Source of the DNA: Candidatus Gastranaerophilales bacterium
GTDB lineage: Bacteria > Cyanobacteriota > Vampirovibrionia > Gastranaerophilales > Gastranaerophilaceae
Direction of reading: 5' to 3'
Assembly: GCA_910587245.1 (NCBI GenBank)
Contig: CAJULX010000005.1
Location: 20,139 to 84,138 of the forward strand
Length of the DNA: 64,000 nt
A program made the position numbers and the translations under genes. Below, piece by piece: positions 9,485-18,919 of this stretch. Every line of letters begins with the position of its first letter. The stretch's first letter is position 1. The notes beneath the pieces were generated by a model. That model had not been told where the DNA came from. It did no database searches and was given only the letters and a program-made list of their open reading frames with translations.

Positions 9485-10468
9485 ATGTTAATTTTCGGAA
9501 TAGAAACAAGCTGCGATGAAACGGCAGCAGCAATTGTAAAAGACGGCAGAGAGGTAATTTCAAATGTTGTTGCCTCTCAAATTAAGACACATCAGGCATT
9601 TGGCGGAGTTGTGCCCGAGGTTGCCGCAAGAGAACATCTTGATTCAATTAATGTTGTAATAGAAGAAACTTTTGCGCAAAGCGGGATTAAACCTTCTGAG
9701 ATTGACGCCTTTGCATCAACGGCAGGTCCCGGGCTTGTGGGGTGCCTTCTTGTCGGATTAAATGCCGCAAAAACCCTATCGTTAGTGTATAACAAGCCTT
9801 ATATACCCGTAAATCACCTGAATGCACACGTATGCGCTAATTTTATCGATACGGATTTAAAACCGCCTTTTACCTGCCTGCTTGTGTCAGGCGGACATAC
9901 GCAGGTAATCAATGTTTCAGACTACGGAAAACAGGAAATTGCAGCAAGCACAATAGATGATGCCACAGGGGAAGTCTACGATAAGGTGGCAAGATTACTC
10001 GGATTACCTTATCCCGGCGGAATACAGCTTGATAAGCTGGCACAAAGCGGTGACAGAAATGCTTTTAAACTGCCTGAAGCTAAGGTAGGGGATGATGAAT
10101 TCAGTTTTTCAGGGTTGAAAACTGCGGTGTTGCGCCTGACACAGAGCTTTAAAGACGGCGAAATACCCGTAAACGATGTTTGCGCAAGTTTTCAGGAAAC
10201 AATAACATCTACATTGATTAAAAAAACCGTAAAAATTGCAAAGAAAAACGGTTCAAACACAATAGTTCTTGCGGGCGGAGTAGCTGCAAATTCAAGGCTT
10301 CGGGAGAAATTATTTGAACTTCGGGAACCTGAATTCGGAAGCTTTAGCGTATTTGCACCAAAGATGAAATACTGTACGGATAATGCTGCTATGGTGGCTT
10401 CTGCGGCATATTTTAACCCGATGAAGGTTGAAAATCCGCTCGAGCTTGAAGTATTTTCAAGAGGGTAG
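9485..10468 (+). CDS. tsaD: tRNA threonylcarbamoyladenosine transferase TsaD
   Basis: 327 residues. It transfers the threonylcarbamoyl group to A37 of ANN-decoding tRNAs. The metal-binding pair HLNAH is at residues 111-115, and the ASKHA nucleotide motifs IETSCDET, LLVSGGHTQ and LAGGVAAN are present. It starts 2 nt after dapL. A RimI-like acetyltransferase lies nearby on the other strand. Confidence 0.96.
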   Translation: MLIFGIETSCDETAAAIVKDGREVISNVVASQIKTHQAFGGVVPEVAAREHLDSINVVIEETFAQSGIKPSEIDAFASTAGPGLVGCLLVGLNAAKTLSLVYNKPYIPVNHLNAHVCANFIDTDLKPPFTCLLVSGGHTQVINVSDYGKQEIAASTIDDATGEVYDKVARLLGLPYPGGIQLDKLAQSGDRNAFKLPEAKVGDDEFSFSGLKTAVLRLTQSFKDGEIPVNDVCASFQETITSTLIKKTVKIAKKNGSNTIVLAGGVAANSRLREKLFELREPEFGSFSVFAPKMKYCTDNAAMVASAAYFNPMKVENPLELEVFSRG

Positions 10469-10515
10469 ATTTAAGATTTTCTCTCCATAAAATATTTTAC
10501 AAACAGGACACGGAA

Positions 10516-11253
10516 TTACCCCTGTGCTTTTTCGCGCTCCAGACGGCGCATCTGACGGGCTTCCTGTGTTGTTCTGGCATCGCGCTTCGGTTTTGAATAA
10601 TTTTTCATCATAAGCCACAGTATTCCTTTAACCGGAATTGATAAGGCAATAAAAATAAATGAAAACACGATATCATAAATAACCTTATCCCCGCTTAAGG
10701 TTGAAAGCGCCTCTATTATAAAGCCGAAGTTTACAAGATGAAACATCCCCAAAATTGCAGTGTAAAGTATTCCGCAGAAATGTATTGATAAAACCCCGAT
10801 AAGCGAAGCATAGAGCATACTTTTAATCGAAAATTTATCATAATATAAAACGCGGCTTGCAAAAACTATTGCAAAGAAATACCCTAAAATATATCCGAAA
10901 AAGTAGCTTTTAATATATCCCAATCCGCCGCCCAGCGCAAAAACAGGCCAGATAAAAAACCCTGTTAAAAGGTATAAAACAATAACAAAACTGCCGAATC
11001 TTGCCCCCAAAATTGCCGCAATAAAAAGCACCACAGGAATTTGCGGAATATACATATAGTTTTTTGTTCCAAACCCGAAAATCGCATCATCCAAACCCAA
11101 AGGCCAATAGTGCGTAAGGTTCAGCTGGGTAAATGTCACTACAATTAAAAGCAAAAGGCAAAGACAGACAACAACAAGCGTACCAAGGCTGAAGGGGGTT
11201 CTCTCCCCTCTGTAGATAATCTCTTCAAATTCGCCCCGTATTCTTTTATTCAT
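10516..11253 (-). CDS. bioY: BioY-family biotin transporter (ECF S component)
   Basis: 245 residues with about six membrane segments. The central stretch from IPQIPVVLFIAAILGARFG through LGGGLGY and GYILGYFFA matches the BioY pattern. It binds biotin in the membrane and either works with an ECF energising module or alone. The charged tail RRLEREKAQG is extra. Its ATG overlaps the TGA of the upstream rimI-like gene by 4 nt (ATGA). Confidence 0.82.
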   Translation of the reverse strand: MNKRIRGEFEEIIYRGERTPFSLGTLVVVCLCLLLLIVVTFTQLNLTHYWPLGLDDAIFGFGTKNYMYIPQIPVVLFIAAILGARFGSFVIVLYLLTGFFIWPVFALGGGLGYIKSYFFGYILGYFFAIVFASRVLYYDKFSIKSMLYASLIGVLSIHFCGILYTAILGMFHLVNFGFIIEALSTLSGDKVIYDIVFSFIFIALSIPVKGILWLMMKNYSKPKRDARTTQEARQMRRLEREKAQG

Positions 11254-11759
11254 TTTAAAATTTCTTTTAAATATTCCCTGTTTTGATTAAAAAGCGCTTT
11301 ATAACTTTCATTAAAGATATTCTCAGTCCACATTATAATTGCATCTTCATTATTGTCCTGATAATATTTTTTCCTCACTCCCAAGGATTTAAAACCGAAT
11401 TTTTCATAAATTCTTTTCGCTTTTTCGTTTGATGCGCGCACTTCTAAAGTGATATATTTTATTTTCTTTGCATAGCATTTTTCAATAGCATTTATGATTA
11501 AAAAATGTCCCGCACCCTGATGCTGGAATTTAGGATTAACCGCAAAATTTGTAATATGCGCTTCATCGATAATATTCCACATACCAAGATAGCCTATGCA
11601 TTTGCCTGCATTATTTACCGCACAGAGATATTCAGAAATTTGATTATCAATTTCATTAACAAATGATTCTCTTGCCCAGTGGTGTTCACCGTAGCAATTT
11701 TCCTCTATCTCCATCACATCATCAAGATGCGCCAATTGCATTCTTTCAATTTTGAGCAT
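11250..11759 (-). CDS. rimI: RimI-like GNAT N-acetyltransferase
   Basis: 169 residues. A GNAT fold with an acetyl-CoA loop around HQGAGHFL and a C-terminal half ASNEKAKRIYEKFGF typical of RimI, which acetylates the N-terminal alanine of S18. There is no Shine-Dalgarno; a TAATAT box lies exactly 6 nt before the ATG, so the message is probably leaderless. It overlaps bioY downstream and uses one of the few TGA stops noticed here. Confidence 0.85.
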   Translation of the reverse strand: MLKIERMQLAHLDDVMEIEENCYGEHHWARESFVNEIDNQISEYLCAVNNAGKCIGYLGMWNIIDEAHITNFAVNPKFQHQGAGHFLIINAIEKCYAKKIKYITLEVRASNEKAKRIYEKFGFKSLGVRKKYYQDNNEDAIIMWTENIFNESYKALFNQNREYLKEILK

Positions 11760-11765
11760 AGCAAA

Positions 11766-11771
11766 ATATTA
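11766..11771 (-). promoter_or_regulatory. -10 box 6 nt before rimI ATG
   Basis: TAATAT on the minus strand, with 6 nt to the start codon, predicts transcription starting at or next to the ATG. It is one of a series of such sites in this window. Confidence 0.5.
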
Positions 11772-11819
11772 GCACACAAACACTAATTTTAAAAAGTGTT
11801 TAACAAATTTTGTTAAGCT

Positions 11820-12272
11820 TTAAACTTGCGAACTTATATAGAAAGGAGTATGCTCTACGGATAAATTTTTATTATCCAGAATTCCTCTGTTTAATTGCGA
11901 ATAAGATGCATCTTTTGAATTAAAACATTTTTTCAAAAATTCATAGGCAACTTTAGGATCGCATTTTTCTCCGCATGTAAATAAATCTACAGCCGCATAG
12001 CCTAATTCAGGCCATGTATGAATTGCAAGGTGGCTTTCCGAGATTATAACAACTCCTGAAACTCCATGCGGATTAAAAAGATGAAAACATTTTTGAACCA
12101 CTGTTGCTCCGCATTCAAGAGCTGCATCAAGCATATATTTTTCAACAAGGGTAGGGTTATTTAAAATGTTGGGGTCACATTCAAAAAATTCGGCCAGTAC
12201 GTGGCGTCCTAAGTATTTGGAATGATTTAATTTAAAATCTTCGGTTAGTCCTAAGGGTACGGTTATCGCCAA
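11820..12272 (-). CDS. speD: S-adenosylmethionine decarboxylase proenzyme
   Basis: 150 residues. The self-processing site ESH (residues 79-81, in SESHLAIHTWPE) creates the pyruvoyl cofactor by cleavage before Ser80; FTCG and the catalytic Cys and His are present. It makes decarboxylated SAM for spermidine synthesis. The start is TTG, with AGGAGG 8 nt upstream. A 4-codon ORF (ATG AAT TGG CGA TAA) overlaps this start in another frame. Confidence 0.93.
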   Translation of the reverse strand: MAITVPLGLTEDFKLNHSKYLGRHVLAEFFECDPNILNNPTLVEKYMLDAALECGATVVQKCFHLFNPHGVSGVVIISESHLAIHTWPELGYAAVDLFTCGEKCDPKVAYEFLKKCFNSKDASYSQLNRGILDNKNLSVEHTPFYISSQV

Positions 12273-12342
12273 TTCATAGTCCTCCTAAAAGTTTGTTCTT
12301 TTTTACATCTGTTTTTAAGACATTATACACTATATGCAAAAA

Positions 12343-12354
12343 ACATGTACATGT
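12343..12354. promoter_or_regulatory. 12-bp palindrome in speD/response-regulator intergenic region
   Basis: ACATGTACATGT is a perfect palindrome between the divergent speD and response regulator genes. Next to it, on the minus strand, are TTGACA and, 24 nt on, TATAAT, probably part of the speD promoter. An operator role is only a guess. Confidence 0.3.
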
Positions 12355-12451
12355 CAAAAATTGCTAATATTGTTTTAATATTAATTAATATTTTTTAAAA
12401 TTGCCCATATTTACTGCCCCTTTTGAAAAGTTTTTGTTATAAAATTCTTTT

Positions 12452-13192
12452 ATGAATAAAATTTTTGTTATAGATGATGATATTGCAATACTGGAACTTA
12501 TAAGAATAAACCTTGAGCTTGCGGGATACGCCGTAAAAACATCCGATGACCCCATTAAGGGTTTTCAGATGATAAAACAGGAGCTGCCCGATTTAATAAT
12601 TCTTGATGTTATGATGCCCGGGACAGACGGCTATTCTTTAGCATTAAAAATAAGACAGCAGGATAATACCAAAAATATCCCCATTATTATGCTTACAGCT
12701 CTTGGTGAATTAAACGATAAATTAAAAGGTTTTAATTCAGGCGTGGATGATTATTTAACAAAACCTTTTGAAATTGAAGAATTAAAAGCAAGAGTGCTTG
12801 CACTTTTAAACAGAAGCGGAAAACAGATAGAATCTTTAAGGTATAAAGAAATTTTAAGCATAGGAGATATAACCTTAATCCCCGAAAGCTATACGGTTAA
12901 AATTTTAGATAAAGAAACAAAATTGACCCCTATTGAATTTGATATATTAAATTGTCTTATGCAGCACAATAATTCAATGGTATCAGCTAAGACATTGTTA
13001 AAAGAAGTGTGGGGATACAGTGATAACGATGACGGGGATACAATCAGGGTGCACATTAGACACCTGAGGTCAAAACTTGATAAAATTTCAACTGAAAAAA
13101 ATAAATACATTGAAACAATATACGGCGGCGGATACAGATTAATTCCCGAGGGAATTAAAATAAAACCCGTTAAACAAAATAAAGAAAAATAA
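12452..13192 (+). CDS. OmpR-family response regulator
   Basis: 246 residues. The receiver domain (1-120) has Asp8-Asp9, phospho-acceptor Asp52 in LDVMMPG and LTKPFE. A winged-helix DNA-binding domain (about 135-235) ends in RVHIRHLRSKLDK and YGGGYRL. No histidine kinase is adjacent. It precedes a Ctp protease gene by 3 nt and is probably cotranscribed. TATAAA lies 8 nt before the ATG and there is no Shine-Dalgarno. Confidence 0.93.
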   Translation: MNKIFVIDDDIAILELIRINLELAGYAVKTSDDPIKGFQMIKQELPDLIILDVMMPGTDGYSLALKIRQQDNTKNIPIIMLTALGELNDKLKGFNSGVDDYLTKPFEIEELKARVLALLNRSGKQIESLRYKEILSIGDITLIPESYTVKILDKETKLTPIEFDILNCLMQHNNSMVSAKTLLKEVWGYSDNDDGDTIRVHIRHLRSKLDKISTEKNKYIETIYGGGYRLIPEGIKIKPVKQNKEK

Positions 13193-13195
13193 AAA

Positions 13196-14473
13196 ATGAA
13201 AAATATAGAAAAAACCCGCTTGAAACAAATAATTTTAAGTTTATTCAGTATGCTGATTTTATTTTTTATCTGCAATTTTCTGCATTTAAAAAATTCTGAA
13301 AATTATAGCTATACGCCGCTTTTAAAAAATCTTCACAAAGAAGAAGTGTCTTTAGAGCCTGAAGAATTATTCAATCAAACCTGGCGTTTAATAAAATCAA
13401 GCTACTGGGATAATGAATTAAACGAGCAAAACTGGGCAAGATGGAAAAAACACTATGCAAACAAAATAAAAACCGAGGAAGATGCTTATGTTGCAATAAA
13501 TACAATGCTTGCAAGCTTAAACGACCCTTATTCCAAGTTTTTAAGCAAAAGTGAATTTGAAGAGCAAAATACAACCATTGATTCAAAAATTTACGGCATA
13601 GGTGTAAATATCATATCAACATCCGGAAAAATTTATATAATGAGCGTTATAAAAGGCGCCCCTGCAGATATCGGCGGACTTAAAGCAGGGGATATGATAT
13701 TAAAAATCAACGGAAACGATATCAAGGGAGGAAATATTTTTCAAGCTGCAAATTATATTAAAGGAAGCTTGAATTCCGTTGTAGAGCTTGAGATTTTAAG
13801 AGGGGGCAAAAAACTTGTTAAAAAAATTAAGCGTGCAGAGATAAAAATTAAAACGGTAGAATCCGATATTTTTGATAAAAAAATAGGCTATATAAGGATT
13901 ACAAGTTTTATAAGCTCAAATACGCCCGTGGAATTTATTGATGCACTCAATAAATTAAAAGATACAGAAGCCCTTATACTTGATTTAAGGGGAAATACGG
14001 GCGGTTTATTCCAAAATGCCGTATTTGTTGCAAATATGTTTCTTGATAAAGGAGATATTGTGCGCGTTATCGGAAGAAGCGGATACGGCGGGGCTTATAC
14101 TGCAGAAAATAAGGATTACGTATATGATAAACCGCTGGTTGTGCTTGTAGACGGGGAATCGGCGAGCGCAAGCGAGATTGTCTCATCCGCTCTAAAAGAC
14201 AATAACAGAGCGCTCATTATAGGTACAAAAACCTACGGCAAAGGCGTTGTACAGAAAATTTATTCAATGCCGAATAACACAGGATTAAATTTAACCATTG
14301 CAAGATATTTAACCCCGAACGGCGATGACATCAATAAAAAGGGAATAGAACCGAATTATTTTGTAGAAATTACAAGGGATGATTTTGAAAAAAATAACGA
14401 TTCACAGTTAAACTTTGCAAAAAATATTCTTCAAAACGAACTCAAACACTCAAAACTCGCAGCGGGGAAATAA
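13196..14473 (+). CDS. ctp: C-terminal processing peptidase (S41 family)
   Basis: 425 residues. An N-terminal membrane anchor (about 10-30) is followed by a PDZ domain (about 135-215, GVNIISTSG to ILRGGKK). The S41 catalytic domain holds the serine in DGESASASE and the lysine in GTKTYGKG (about 322-350). It cleaves envelope proteins at their C-termini. It is coupled to the response regulator upstream, which may control it. Confidence 0.92.
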   Translation: MKNIEKTRLKQIILSLFSMLILFFICNFLHLKNSENYSYTPLLKNLHKEEVSLEPEELFNQTWRLIKSSYWDNELNEQNWARWKKHYANKIKTEEDAYVAINTMLASLNDPYSKFLSKSEFEEQNTTIDSKIYGIGVNIISTSGKIYIMSVIKGAPADIGGLKAGDMILKINGNDIKGGNIFQAANYIKGSLNSVVELEILRGGKKLVKKIKRAEIKIKTVESDIFDKKIGYIRITSFISSNTPVEFIDALNKLKDTEALILDLRGNTGGLFQNAVFVANMFLDKGDIVRVIGRSGYGGAYTAENKDYVYDKPLVVLVDGESASASEIVSSALKDNNRALIIGTKTYGKGVVQKIYSMPNNTGLNLTIARYLTPNGDDINKKGIEPNYFVEITRDDFEKNNDSQLNFAKNILQNELKHSKLAAGK

Positions 14474-14486
14474 ATTTAATTCCTGT

Positions 14487-15680
14487 TTAATCCCTGTCTG
14501 CCGCGCCGATATGAAGGGTGCCTGCGCCGAATTTTTTTTCAATGTTATCCCAGGCTTTTGAAAGTTTTTTGGATTTTTCTTTCTCTTTTACCGTAAAAAG
14601 CCCGAGCTGCGTTTCTTTTTTTGGTTCAATTTTTGATAAAATAACCCCTGATGAACGATAAATCACACCTTCCGTGTAAATTTCATCAAAAAGCGCATAC
14701 ATTTTTTGATTGACTTCAAATTCACTGTCAAAAGGTTCGTCCAAAGATACTTTGCTTGTAAAAATCCTAAAATCTTTTGTTCTTAGCATTACTGTTATCA
14801 TCCGCGAAGTCAGATTATGATTTCTCAATTTGGCGCAAACCTCATGAAGATGATGATTGAGCGCATTTTTAATAACGCTTTTATCCTGCGTAAAATCTCT
14901 GAATGAAAGAGTTCTGGAAATGCTTTTCGGAAGAGAGTTTTCATAATCTACAGGGTTAATTGAATTACCGAGAAGCTCCTCTTTTAAATCAAGCCCGATT
15001 TTTCCTATATTTCTTTGTAAAAAATCGTACGGAAGCTCTGTATAATTGAAAGCAGTTCTTATATTGTGACGGCGGAGCGTTTTATCAAGGTTGCGCCCTA
15101 TACCCCAAATTTCGTTAATCGGTGTATTTTTTAATATTTCAGCCCTATTTTTTTCGTTAATTTCAAATACGCCTGATTCATCGATGTGTCTTCTTATCTT
15201 TGATTTTGCAATTTCTGATGCCAGTTTTGAAAGGGTTTTTGTGGGGGAAAGCCCTATGGATACATCTATTCCTATTTCTTCCTTTATATCCCGCCTTATT
15301 TTCTTTGCTATTTCAAAATAAGGAATTTTATGCACCCTCTCGCACCCCGTTATATCAAGAAACGCTTCATCGATAGAATATACTTCAACATTCGGGGTAA
15401 AATCAAAAAGCTTTTGCATGATTTTTTTTGAAATCGCCCTGTATTTTGGAAGACTGCCTGAAAGATATATGGCATTCGGGAATTTTTTCTTTGCGATAAA
15501 ATACGGCATACCCATTGATATACCAAGGTCTTTAGCAGGATTTGAGCGCGCAACAATACAGCCGTCATTATTCCCCAGCACACAAACCGGTTTTCCTTTT
15601 AATGTCGGGTCATACAGCTCTTCACAGCTTACAAAGAAATTATTACAATCTACAAGAACAATTTGCGATTTTGATGGCAT
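14487..15680 (-). CDS. umuC: Y-family DNA polymerase, UmuC-like
   Basis: 397 residues from ATG 15680. Palm and finger motifs VLVDCNNFFVSCEE and YSIDEAFLDITG supply the catalytic acids; a helix-hairpin-helix region (INEIWGIGRNLDKTLRRH) and the UmuC-type tail AWDNIEKKFGAGTLHIG follow. It performs translesion synthesis. No umuD is adjacent; an XRE-type regulator lies 27 nt upstream on the same strand. TATAAT is exactly 6 nt before the ATG, without a Shine-Dalgarno, so a leaderless transcript from inside the unit is likely. Confidence 0.9.
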   Translation of the reverse strand: MPSKSQIVLVDCNNFFVSCEELYDPTLKGKPVCVLGNNDGCIVARSNPAKDLGISMGMPYFIAKKKFPNAIYLSGSLPKYRAISKKIMQKLFDFTPNVEVYSIDEAFLDITGCERVHKIPYFEIAKKIRRDIKEEIGIDVSIGLSPTKTLSKLASEIAKSKIRRHIDESGVFEINEKNRAEILKNTPINEIWGIGRNLDKTLRRHNIRTAFNYTELPYDFLQRNIGKIGLDLKEELLGNSINPVDYENSLPKSISRTLSFRDFTQDKSVIKNALNHHLHEVCAKLRNHNLTSRMITVMLRTKDFRIFTSKVSLDEPFDSEFEVNQKMYALFDEIYTEGVIYRSSGVILSKIEPKKETQLGLFTVKEKEKSKKLSKAWDNIEKKFGAGTLHIGAADRD

Positions 15681-15686
15681 AATCAC

Positions 15687-15692
15687 ATTATA
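15687..15692 (-). promoter_or_regulatory. -10 box 6 nt before umuC ATG
   Basis: A perfect TATAAT on the minus strand with six bases to ATG 15680. It would give umuC its own leaderless mRNA, separate from the regulator upstream. Confidence 0.55.
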
Positions 15693-15706
15693 GCATTATT
15701 CCGATA

Positions 15707-15931
15707 TTATTCTTCACGTAAAAATTCATACGGCTTTATATTTAAAACAGCTGCAATGGTAAACAAAACTTCGACCGAAGGCAGGGCAACTCTGCGTTCA
15801 ATTTGAGAAATGTATTCGGCATTTTTGCCTATCTTTAAGCCCAGTGCAATCTGAGTCAGCCCGGCCGATTTTCGATACCTTTTCAAATTTTTTGAAATAA
15901 TTATAGCCGCTTTATTTCTGTCGGTTGTCAT
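15707..15931 (-). CDS. Small XRE/Cro-type transcriptional regulator
   Basis: 74 residues, nearly all one helix-turn-helix (about 12-68): RYRKSAGLTQIALGLKIG then YISQIERRVALPSVEVL. It precedes umuC and probably controls it and the divergent small gene. TAAAAT lies 6 nt before the ATG, another leaderless-type start. A 17-nt palindrome between it and the divergent gene is a good operator candidate. Confidence 0.85.
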   Translation of the reverse strand: MTTDRNKAAIIISKNLKRYRKSAGLTQIALGLKIGKNAEYISQIERRVALPSVEVLFTIAAVLNIKPYEFLREE

Positions 15932-15964
15932 TATTTTATTTTAATGTTACTATGGCTAAGTTAC

Positions 15965-15981
15965 TCGATATTTAATATCGA
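15965..15981. promoter_or_regulatory. Palindromic operator candidate
   Basis: TCGATATT-T-AATATCGA is a perfect 8-bp inverted repeat with a 1-nt centre. It lies between the divergent XRE regulator and the 55-residue gene, a typical place for autoregulation. Confidence 0.55.
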
Positions 15982-15997
15982 AAAAATGGAGCACAAT

Positions 15998-16165
15998 ATG
16001 ACGGATATCAATTTAAAACACAGTCCAAAAAAGATTAACGGGTTTTTTATTAAAATTAAAGTAATTTCAGAACTTTTTATGGATTGGATAGAAGTAGAAA
16101 ATCTTGATGAGGTTACAATCTTTCTTGTTGAATCATTAAGAAATACCGTTAAAAATTATGAATAG
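15998..16165 (+). CDS. Small unknown protein divergent from XRE regulator
   Basis: 55 residues from the ATG at 15998, which has TGGAGC about 6 nt upstream; an earlier in-frame start would read through the palindrome. The sequence has a basic start (LKHSPKK) and an aliphatic middle (KVISELFMDWIEVENL). No recognised domain. Its position suggests it is regulated together with umuC. Confidence 0.5.
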   Translation: MTDINLKHSPKKINGFFIKIKVISELFMDWIEVENLDEVTIFLVESLRNTVKNYE

Positions 16166-16267
16166 AACTTAAAGAAACAAAATAAAAGTAATGTTTCTTA
16201 ATATTGTGTTCTCTAAAAGCCTATATACGGTTTTAAATTTTAAAATTATCACAGAAAAGTTTTGTTT

Positions 16268-18745
16268 TTATTGCCTGAAACTTAAGCCTTCAAATGATTT
16301 TTCAAGCCCCTGTTTAATTTTTGAAATTTCAGCTTCAATAATTTCATCGGTCAGCGTTTTATTTTCATCATGGAGCACAATCCTGTAAGCTACGCTTCTT
16401 TTGCCTTCTTCAATATTTTTTCCTTCATAAATATCAAAGATTTTTGCACCTTTGAATATATTTTTATCGCTGAATTTTTTAACTGTTTTTAAAATGTCGC
16501 TGTTTGAAATTTTCTTATCCGCAATAAAGGCAATATCCCTCATAATAGGGGTTGTCTGCGGGAGTTTTTTATATTTAACGACACCGCCCGTTTGAATTGC
16601 ACCTAAAATTGCTTCCAAATCAAGTTCAAACACGAATAAATCCTGATTTAATTTCATTTTATCCGCCAAAATAGGATGAAGTTTTCCAAAATAGCCGATA
16701 TTTAAAGGATTTTTACCCAGAAGTTCAACCGTTGCGGTTTGATAAGGGTGCATAAATTTAAAGTTTTCAGAATTTTTCAAGTTTGAATAAACAATCCTTT
16801 TTTCAATCCCCAAAATATCAAATAAATTTTCCATAACACCTTTCAGGGTATAAAAATCAGGCGCGTCTTTTTTATTCCACATTTCATTATTAATGTTTCC
16901 AAAGATACAGCCTGAAAGCTTTCTTGTTTCTTCAACACCGGAATAATCTTCCGTAGCTTTTTCTTTAATATTAAAGACTTTGCCTATTTCATAAAGCCTG
17001 AAATTTTTGTTGCCCATATCAAAGTTTAACTTTATAACATTTAATAAATTCGGCATCATCTGCTGGCGGAGAGTTGTTGCATCTTCACTCTGCGGATTTT
17101 TTACAATCAAAGCCGTTTCTTTATTAATCTCTGTCATATATTCCTTGTAAAGATTATCCCCCACAAGAGATGTGGTTATGATTTCATCAAAACCTGAATT
17201 TATAAACATTTCATTAATCTGTTTTAAAATTCTCTGCTCGGGAGTAATCGTTGCACCTTCTTTAATATTCATTAAAGTCGGCGGAATACTGTCATAGCCT
17301 GAAATTCTTGCCACTTCTTCAATTAAATCTATTTCGCGGTAAACATCGTTTGTTCTGTAGCTCGGCACTTTAAATTTTGCCGCAATTTCATTTTTTCCTA
17401 AAAGCTCAAAACCTAAATTTTGAAGGATTTCAACACATTTAGATTGTTCTATTTCAATTCCTAAAATTCGTTTAATTTCAGAACCTCTTAAGGTAATTTC
17501 TATATCATCTTTTTTGTTTTTACCGCACTCGGTCATACCTTCGAATTTAGCATCAGCATATTTTATTAAAAGGTTAACCGCCTGCATTAAGCCCATTTGA
17601 ACAAGCTCAATATCCACGCCTCTTTCAAACCTTGCGCTTGCTTCAGAACGATATCCTACAGAACGCGCGGATTTTCTGTTTGTATGAGATGCGAAAAATG
17701 CCGCTTCAAGCGCGATATTTTTTGTATCATCATCAATTTCGGAATTATTTCCGCCAAAAACCCCCGCAAGACAAACGGGTTCTTTTTCCGTTGCAATTAC
17801 CACGGTTTCATTTGTTAAGGTTCTTTCAACTTCATCAATAGTGGTGAGCTTTTCACCTTCTTTTGCATACCTTACGCAAAGGTAATTATCCAGTTTATCA
17901 AAATCAAAAGCATGCAGCGGGGTGCCAAATTCAAGCATAACGTAATTTGTAATATCAACAACGTTATTTATGGGGCGCATACCGCAAGCTGTTACCCTTC
18001 TTTGAATAAATTCCGGTGCGGGTTTAATTTTAATATCTTTTAAAAGTGCTATTGAATAATATTTGCAGGCTTCTTCATCTTTTATTTCCACTTTAAATTT
18101 ATCGGTTGAAGCATCCTTTGTAGCACTCAAGGGTGAAAATTTCAATTTTTTATTAAAAAGTGCTGACAGTTCTCTTGCAACACCTATTACAGACATTTGA
18201 TCACCTCTGTTTGCAGTGGGCGCAAGGTGAAAAACCGTTTCATCGTTTAAGTTTAAAACTTTTTCAAGAGGCTCGCCGAGTTTAATTTCACCAAGGGCAA
18301 GAGCGGGGTTATTCAAAATTAAAATGCCGTCCTCTTTTTGCATACCCTCTAAACCAAGTTCATCCTGAGAACAAAGCATGCCTTGAGATTCAACCCCGCG
18401 TATCACGGCAGGGGTTAATTCAAACAATTCGCCCGTTTTTCTTGAAAAAACTTTTGAACCTACGCTTGCATAGGGAATAATCTGTCCTTCTTTGATATTT
18501 TGAGCGCCGCACACAACGGTTTTTTCAGAATTTCCCGTATCAACGGTTACAAGGTGCAATTTATCCGCATCGGGATGATTATCAATTTTTTTAATTAATG
18601 CAGTAATGATGTTTGTAAATTTTTGTTTTTTAATTTCAATTTCTTCAACTTCTAAACCGCTCATAGTAAGCTTATGGGCGATTAATTCAGGCTCAATACC
18701 TTCTAAATCAACATATTCATTTAACCACTCAAGTGAAACCTGCAT
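16268..18745 (-). CDS. pheT: Phenylalanyl-tRNA synthetase beta subunit
   Basis: 825 residues. Domain order: N-terminal tRNA-binding EMAP-like fold (about 38-150, HLVTVDTG and VVCGAQN), B3/B4 editing region with RGDQMSVIGVARELSALF, B5 domain, catalytic-like core, and a C-terminal FDX-ACB anticodon-binding domain beginning PIMRDIAFIADKKIS near 730. It charges tRNA-Phe together with PheS; no pheS gene lies in this window. Confidence 0.96.
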   Translation of the reverse strand: MQVSLEWLNEYVDLEGIEPELIAHKLTMSGLEVEEIEIKKQKFTNIITALIKKIDNHPDADKLHLVTVDTGNSEKTVVCGAQNIKEGQIIPYASVGSKVFSRKTGELFELTPAVIRGVESQGMLCSQDELGLEGMQKEDGILILNNPALALGEIKLGEPLEKVLNLNDETVFHLAPTANRGDQMSVIGVARELSALFNKKLKFSPLSATKDASTDKFKVEIKDEEACKYYSIALLKDIKIKPAPEFIQRRVTACGMRPINNVVDITNYVMLEFGTPLHAFDFDKLDNYLCVRYAKEGEKLTTIDEVERTLTNETVVIATEKEPVCLAGVFGGNNSEIDDDTKNIALEAAFFASHTNRKSARSVGYRSEASARFERGVDIELVQMGLMQAVNLLIKYADAKFEGMTECGKNKKDDIEITLRGSEIKRILGIEIEQSKCVEILQNLGFELLGKNEIAAKFKVPSYRTNDVYREIDLIEEVARISGYDSIPPTLMNIKEGATITPEQRILKQINEMFINSGFDEIITTSLVGDNLYKEYMTEINKETALIVKNPQSEDATTLRQQMMPNLLNVIKLNFDMGNKNFRLYEIGKVFNIKEKATEDYSGVEETRKLSGCIFGNINNEMWNKKDAPDFYTLKGVMENLFDILGIEKRIVYSNLKNSENFKFMHPYQTATVELLGKNPLNIGYFGKLHPILADKMKLNQDLFVFELDLEAILGAIQTGGVVKYKKLPQTTPIMRDIAFIADKKISNSDILKTVKKFSDKNIFKGAKIFDIYEGKNIEEGKRSVAYRIVLHDENKTLTDEIIEAEISKIKQGLEKSFEGLSFRQ

Positions 18746-18885
18746 AAATTAAATCCTTCTTTTTATTCAGTTTTTATTCCGTTTAATCGGCTTTTAAAAG
18801 ATTGCCGCAGGTTAATTTTATTACAAACAAGAAACAATGTAAAACCGTTTTTACTGCCCGAAAAGAACATAAAAAAGAATCTGCA

Positions 18886-18913
18886 TTGTAAAAAAAATAA
18901 TATGGGTTATAAT
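18886..18913 (+). promoter_or_regulatory. Promoter of antisense RNA, type I-like locus 1
   Basis: TTGTAA (18886-18891), 16 nt, TATAAT (18908-18913). It fires toward the 3' end of the tiny minus-strand ORF at 18974-19051. Its spacing is the same as in the second locus near 34539. Confidence 0.6.
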
Positions 18914-18919
18914 GAAGAT

